Shown here: positions 59,719 to 64,000 of the stretch, one piece after another
Layout: each line of letters opens with the position of its first letter
How positions within the stretch are numbered: the stretch's first letter is position 1
NCBI GenBank assembly: GCA_049889815.1
Contig: JBMHCR010000023.1
Location: 1 to 64,000 of the forward strand
Source of the DNA: JBPOFY01 sp049889815
GTDB lineage: Bacteria > Verrucomicrobiota > Verrucomicrobiia > Opitutales > Coraliomargaritaceae
Reading direction: 5' to 3'
DNA length: 64,000 nucleotides
Notes under the pieces: generated by a model
The model's database searches: none
Told to the model about the DNA's origin: nothing
What the model saw: the letters and a program-made list of their open reading frames with translations, nothing else
Translations under genes and position numbers: made by a program

Positions 59719-61182
59719 GTGAAACCCGAAGATCAGCAACTTACCGAGCGCGATAAGCAACTGCGCGACTCCTTCACACATGCCGAACTACAGCTCTGTG
59801 TGCACCTTTTAATTACGTCCACGGTCGCTTTTTGGCTGGCAGACCCGCGCTCATTTTGGGGGCTGGGCTTCTTTATGATAGGTGGCGGTCTATCCATCTT
59901 CATCCTCAAGACACACGAGCAGACACACCCCTTCCTTCTCGACCTCTTGTGGCCCAAATTCTGGCTCTACAGTGCTCCCATCTGGTGGCTATTGCTGCAA
60001 CAACTCGTTGGCCTCTTTCAAAGCCCGCTCGAGCCAATCATGGCCAATAAAGATTTATTCACCACTCTAGGTGATATTAACCAATGGCTACCTGCAACGA
60101 CCGCATCGGGAACCACTTGGATCGGTATTTTAGGCTTTACTGCGCTCTACCTTAGCGCCCTCAACCTGTATTTGATTCCGAAATCACGAGCCTTTTTTGA
60201 GCGGGTCATGCCTTGCCTCTGCTTGAGTGCCGTTGTGGTTTGTATCTTCGGATATCTTCAGGAGGCGATTAATTTGCGGGCTCCGTTATTCACGAAGGGA
60301 ACCGGGCAAACGGACTTCTTTAGCTTCTTCCCATACGACGGTCATTGGGCTGCTTTCGCGCTCATCTGGGCAAGTGTTTGCACCGGTCTCGGTTTGCTGA
60401 GCACGCGCTATGACGATAGCCCGGATTTTATCAATTCAATCAGCCCATGGTATCTTACCGGCGCTGCACTTCTGGGGGCTTCGGGGTTCATTGTGCAAGC
60501 GCGCTGGCCCAGCACTATACTCCTAATCGGCTACTCAGGCATGTTACTGCTCGTCGCCGCAAGCTACATCGCCGACAATCGAGACCGGCATTCAACCACT
60601 ATTGCAACAACCAGCGGACTTCTCGCATGTGCGTTCTTTACCTCCGGGATCGTCCGAGCCACGCAACCGGATTCACTGTCAGACTCGTCCCAAGCACTCC
60701 ACCGTGCAGCTATCGAAATGTTTAAAGATAGCCCGATTTTTGGCTGGGGTATGGATAGCTTCCATTTGCTAGCACCCTTCTACCAAGACGACAATCTACT
60801 GGGTGCGCGCTACGACCGGGCACATTCTGACTTCTTTCAATTTTTGGCAGAGTTCGGTCTGATCGGCACGGTCGTCCCAGCTCTGATTTTAGCCCTTTTG
60901 CTTCTCAACTACATACGTAAAAAGTCCGATGTGCGCACAACGAATCATATGCTAATCGGTTGTGCGGGCGTTTTGATCATGGCATTCTTCGATACGCCTT
61001 TCATGTCGCCAGCAGTCTTTTTCAGTTTCCTTGTCGTGTTATTTAGTGCAAGCCGCTGGGCTGACCTGAGCCGCAATCGTGTCGATGAAGTCGACACCAG
61101 ACGCCGACTAAATTTGGTGACTCCCGAGGCAGAGCGACGCGTGCCCTACTTCACCGGCAAATACAATACCAAGGAGAGATAA
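59719..61182 (+). CDS. O-antigen ligase-like (Wzy_C) membrane protein
   Basis: A 487-residue polytopic protein with about 11 hydrophobic helices. The long periplasmic loop near the C-terminal half contains the family element FKDSPIFGWGMDSFHLLAPF and RAHSDFFQFLAEFGLIG, typical of the O-antigen ligase/polymerase family. Members join or polymerise surface glycans, or act on other lipid-linked sugars, in the inner membrane. The GTG at 59719 follows the DJ-1 stop by three bases. No glycosyltransferase genes are close, so the exact glycan is unknown. The C-terminus is a short basic cytoplasmic tail. Confidence 0.82.
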   Translation: MKPEDQQLTERDKQLRDSFTHAELQLCVHLLITSTVAFWLADPRSFWGLGFFMIGGGLSIFILKTHEQTHPFLLDLLWPKFWLYSAPIWWLLLQQLVGLFQSPLEPIMANKDLFTTLGDINQWLPATTASGTTWIGILGFTALYLSALNLYLIPKSRAFFERVMPCLCLSAVVVCIFGYLQEAINLRAPLFTKGTGQTDFFSFFPYDGHWAAFALIWASVCTGLGLLSTRYDDSPDFINSISPWYLTGAALLGASGFIVQARWPSTILLIGYSGMLLLVAASYIADNRDRHSTTIATTSGLLACAFFTSGIVRATQPDSLSDSSQALHRAAIEMFKDSPIFGWGMDSFHLLAPFYQDDNLLGARYDRAHSDFFQFLAEFGLIGTVVPALILALLLLNYIRKKSDVRTTNHMLIGCAGVLIMAFFDTPFMSPAVFFSFLVVLFSASRWADLSRNRVDEVDTRRRLNLVTPEAERRVPYFTGKYNTKER

Positions 61183-61211
61183 AACTCACTCTCTTCCACC
61201 TTCAATTCTCT

Positions 61212-62588
61212 ATGGGTAAACATTTTGATTATATCGTGATAGGCGGGGGCAGCGGGGGCTATGCAGCGGCACGCACCGCCCGTGAGGTTTGCAATCACGT
61301 GGCGATCATTGATGGCGCCGAAACACTCGGCGGACTTTGTATCCTGCAGGGCTGCATGCCTTCAAAGACTTTGATCTATGCTGCTGAGATGCTACACCTA
61401 GCTCAACAGAGCGACCGATTCGGATTGAAAGTACCGAATGCCGAGATTGACATGGAGGCACTGCACAAACGTAAACTGAAAGTCATCAAAGAGTTCTCCG
61501 ACTATCGCCAAGAACAGTTGCAAAGTGACCGCTTCACCCTCTTCCGCAGCCACGCAAAATTTATCGATGAGCAAACCATCGAACTTGACGATGGCACGCA
61601 ACTCACGGCCGATCACTTCATGATTGCGACCGGATCCGTTGTATCCGAACCGCCAATACCAGGTCTTGCCGAAACTCCCTATTGGACGAGTGATGATGTT
61701 CTCAATATCAGTTTTAAACCAGGAAAAGTGATCGTGCTCGGCGGAGGCATCGTTGCTTGTGAGCTGGCGCAATTCTTAAATCGCATCGGCACAGATGTAG
61801 TACAGATACAACGCGGTGGGCATATATTAAAGGAACTATCGAAAGATGCCGCAAAGGTCGTCGAGCAAGCCTTTCGCGATGAAGGGATCCAGCTCTACAC
61901 AGGCACAAAGCTGATTGAGATCGAGCACTCGGCAGATGGTTTCAGTGTGAGCTTCGAGCATCAAGGTGAAACGCACACGGTAAATGCGCCACACTTGTTG
62001 AATGCGCTCGGTCGTCGGCCGAACACAGCAAAACTCAAGCTCGAAGCAGCTGGTATCACCACACGCGATTCCGGACACATTGAGTGCAATGAATTGCAAC
62101 AGACGGCAAACTCGCGCGTTTACGCCAGCGGCGACGTCGCCGGCCCGCACGAGATAGTTCACATAGCGATTATGCAGGGCGAGGTGGCCGCGCGGCATGC
62201 AACGGGGCGTAGTGCGGAGCCAGTTAATTACGAGACGCTCCTTGGTGTCGTCTTTACCGATCCACAAATCGGCACGGTTGGACTAACCGAGGCGCAACTC
62301 AAAGAACGAGGCATCGAATATCTGGTCGCGGACTACCCCTTCGACGACCATGGCAAGTCGATCCTAATGAACGCCAAATACGGCTATGTTAAAATTTTTG
62401 CCGATAAATCGGGGACGGTGCTCGGCGCCGAATGCGTGAGCAAAGACGCTGGAGAACTCATCCACTCAATGGCGGTCGCCATTACCATGAAGGCAAACGT
62501 GCGCGATCTGCTCAAGGTGCACTGGTATCACCCCACATTGTCCGAGATCTGGAGCTACCCGCTCGAAGACATCGCTGAGGAGCTATAA
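61212..62588 (+). CDS. FAD-dependent pyridine nucleotide-disulfide oxidoreductase (dihydrolipoamide dehydrogenase-like)
   Basis: A 458-residue class I flavoprotein disulfide reductase. The FAD motif GGGSGGYAAA is at 12-21, the redox-active pair is in GGLCILQGCMPSK at 41-53, the NAD(P) motif is VLGGGIVACELA, the second FAD motif is VYASGDV, and the C-terminal HWYHPTLSE holds the His-Glu that completes the active site of the partner subunit. The pattern fits dihydrolipoyl dehydrogenase or a mercuric/glutathione reductase relative. No 2-oxo acid dehydrogenase genes adjoin it, so a stand-alone role such as reduction of a low-molecular-weight disulfide is as likely. Convergent with the M42 gene. 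Confidence 0.85.
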   Translation: MGKHFDYIVIGGGSGGYAAARTAREVCNHVAIIDGAETLGGLCILQGCMPSKTLIYAAEMLHLAQQSDRFGLKVPNAEIDMEALHKRKLKVIKEFSDYRQEQLQSDRFTLFRSHAKFIDEQTIELDDGTQLTADHFMIATGSVVSEPPIPGLAETPYWTSDDVLNISFKPGKVIVLGGGIVACELAQFLNRIGTDVVQIQRGGHILKELSKDAAKVVEQAFRDEGIQLYTGTKLIEIEHSADGFSVSFEHQGETHTVNAPHLLNALGRRPNTAKLKLEAAGITTRDSGHIECNELQQTANSRVYASGDVAGPHEIVHIAIMQGEVAARHATGRSAEPVNYETLLGVVFTDPQIGTVGLTEAQLKERGIEYLVADYPFDDHGKSILMNAKYGYVKIFADKSGTVLGAECVSKDAGELIHSMAVAITMKANVRDLLKVHWYHPTLSEIWSYPLEDIAEEL

Positions 62589-62589
62589 A

Positions 62590-63693
62590 CTACCAAACTC
62601 CGCGCTCACCCTTTTTTAGGGAACGCGCTACCGCGACCAGCAATTGCACGGTATGCTCAATATCCTCGAGGTCGACCATCTCGCTCGGCGTGTGCATGTA
62701 ACGGAGCGGTATTGAAAGCAAACCGGTCGCAATCCCTGCCTGCGCAACCTGAATCGCGCGCGCATCCGTGCCCGTTGGACGTGGGTCTGCTTCAATCTGA
62801 TGCGGAATCTTGTTTTTCTCCGCAACTTCGACGATGCGCTCGAAAATCACTGGGTTGATATTCGGTCCGCGACAAACGATGGGGCCACCGCCCTGCACGA
62901 ACTTGCCATACTTGCGGGGATCGCAATCGGGTGAGTCCGTTGCATGACCCACATCGACCGCAATCGCGAAATCGGGATTCTCGGAAAACGCAGCCGTCAT
63001 TGCACCACGTGTGCCAATCTCTTCTTGAGTCGTTGCAGCAGCAGTCACACGAGCAGCGAGTTTACCATTGGCCAAACGACGCACGGCTTCGAGCACTGCG
63101 TAAGCACCCGCTTTGTCATCAAAAGCACGTGCCACGCCTACACTACCACGCACGAGTTCGAAACTCTGATCATAAACTGCAGCGTCGCCGATACGCACCA
63201 ACGCCTCGGCCTCCGCTTTCGTCTTCACACCCAAATCGATCCAAATCTCATGGGTTTCCGGAACTTTCTTACGATCCTCCGGCGTCATCAAGTGAATCGC
63301 ACGCTTTCCAGTGACGCCCTTAACGATGCCGTTTTTGGTCAAAATCGACACACGTCGCCCCGAAATCATCGACTTGTCGTGCCCGCCAAGCGTGTCGAAA
63401 TAGACAAAACCCTCTTCATCGATGTAGGTGATAATCAAGCCAAGCTCGTCGATGTGCCCGGCAAGTAGGATCGACGGATCGCCATCCGGATTCACCGTTG
63501 CGAAGCGATTGCCCATGGTATCTTTGCGATAGACGTCGACCTCCGGTTCAATGGCGTCATCCACCACTTTTTGTGCCTCATATTCGGCACCCGTCGGCGA
63601 GCGAGCATTCAACAAATCGACCAAAAACTCAGGCGCCTTGTAGGCAATTGCTTTCTTCGTAGTCGTCCTCCTAGCAGTATTTTTTTTCGGCAT
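62590..63693 (-). CDS. M42-family zinc aminopeptidase
   Basis: A 367-residue M42 glutamyl aminopeptidase/endoglucanase-type metallopeptidase (FrvX, PepA-like). The binuclear zinc ligands can be seen in order: His in LAGHIDE, Asp in RAFDDKAG, Glu in TQEEIG (with the catalytic Glu beside it), Asp in VDVGHA and His in RYMHTPSE. M42 enzymes form 12-subunit tetrahedral shells that trim short peptides in the cytosol. The start ATG at 63693 gives a Lys/Thr-rich N-terminal extension of about 20 residues, so a later start is possible. One base separates its stop from the convergent flavoprotein stop. Confidence 0.9.
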   Translation of the reverse strand: MPKKNTARRTTTKKAIAYKAPEFLVDLLNARSPTGAEYEAQKVVDDAIEPEVDVYRKDTMGNRFATVNPDGDPSILLAGHIDELGLIITYIDEEGFVYFDTLGGHDKSMISGRRVSILTKNGIVKGVTGKRAIHLMTPEDRKKVPETHEIWIDLGVKTKAEAEALVRIGDAAVYDQSFELVRGSVGVARAFDDKAGAYAVLEAVRRLANGKLAARVTAAATTQEEIGTRGAMTAAFSENPDFAIAVDVGHATDSPDCDPRKYGKFVQGGGPIVCRGPNINPVIFERIVEVAEKNKIPHQIEADPRPTGTDARAIQVAQAGIATGLLSIPLRYMHTPSEMVDLEDIEHTVQLLVAVARSLKKGERGVW

Positions 63694-64000
63694 GATCAGC
63701 AGTCTCAGCGTTTCGTTGATATAGGCAATTCGTATTTATCTCTAGCGCTGAGATTTATACAAATTCCGCGCCTAAAATTGCTCGCAGTCGCGGCTCGTAG
63801 CAACCGTTTAACCATCAAGAGACGACTGCGAAAACTTAACCCTCAACAAAAACTAGAGGATTTCTCAATGAAGCGCAAAATCCCAAAATTTCATAGATAA
63901 AAAGATATGATCGAGATGGAAACCGAAATTGGCATGTAGTCTGCTTTGACAGTTTGGTTCGCAATTTGAACGCGAGCTAAAGCAGTCATCCGACACACGG
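63694..64000. other. Right-edge spacer, no gene seen
   Basis: The last 307 bases precede the M42 gene on the minus strand. I see only a 10-codon frame at 63868-63900 after GAGGATTTC, too short to support, and no recognisable RNA or repeat. Confidence 0.4.

Noticed and set aside
63868..63900. A 10-codon frame after GAGGA at the right edge
   Set aside because: Too short to support without homologues; it may be chance.

Overview
The window reads as a chromosomal segment of a marine Verrucomicrobiota bacterium, most likely of the Opitutales/Puniceicoccales type (Coraliomargarita- or Lentimonas-like). This placement is inferred from gene content only: a long-form IspG, OleA/OleB-like genes, a complete Bat operon with a DUF4381 protein, a formylglycine sulfatase beside a uronate-type sugar pathway, and a TonB receptor with ExbB/ExbD. 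Clear Shine-Dalgarno sites are rare and several genes start with GTG. Almost all of the window is ordinary coding chromosome; there is no insertion sequence, phage, CRISPR array or rRNA operon.

Layout. 0-2.7 kb: a TPP riboswitch ahead of a TonB-dependent receptor, so a predicted outer-membrane thiamin (or precursor) importer. 2.8-9.3 kb: uppS-cdsA-dxr-rseP-ispG, an isoprenoid/phospholipid/envelope-stress cluster holding two MEP-pathway enzymes. 10.2-18.2 kb: an accessory sugar locus with a BadF-type kinase, an SDR and an AraC regulator divergent from an aldo/keto reductase, a zinc-type polyol/aldonate dehydrogenase and a UxaE-type tagaturonate epimerase, then a secreted sulfatase. I infer that the three + strand enzymes form an L-galactose (or related L-sugar) to D-fructuronate route. 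18.7-26 kb: rnr, an aminotransferase, a TauE/SafE permease, tRNA-Leu(CAG), a gamma-type carbonic anhydrase and cimA. 26-31.6 kb: apaG with a beta-CASP nuclease, exbB-exbD, a decayed small gene, and leuC-leuD, which with cimA suggest isoleucine synthesis from pyruvate. 31.9-41.6 kb: typA, der, an Lrp-like regulator coupled to an aminotransferase, an oleA-oleB pair, gltX and an M14 deacylase. 41.6-42.1 kb: tRNA-Gly(GCC) with a 142-bp direct duplication that includes the tRNA 3' end. 42.2-52.8 kb: a PstS-like binding protein, an NtrC-type regulator, and the complete moxR-DUF58-DUF4381-batA-batB/C-batD-batE operon. 52.9-63.7 kb: htpG, ppk1, small membrane proteins, an alpha/beta hydrolase, a DJ-1 protein, an O-antigen-ligase-like protein, a flavoprotein disulfide reductase and an M42 peptidase.

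The most interesting points are the riboswitch-controlled TonB receptor with a predicted start-site sequestering hairpin, the inferred L-galactose locus with a dehydrogenase lacking its structural zinc cysteines, oleAB without oleCD, the tRNA-Gly 3'-end duplication, the small gene with a lost start and an internal stop, and several families of short intergenic repeats. I did not find a convincing wholly new defence or mobile system.
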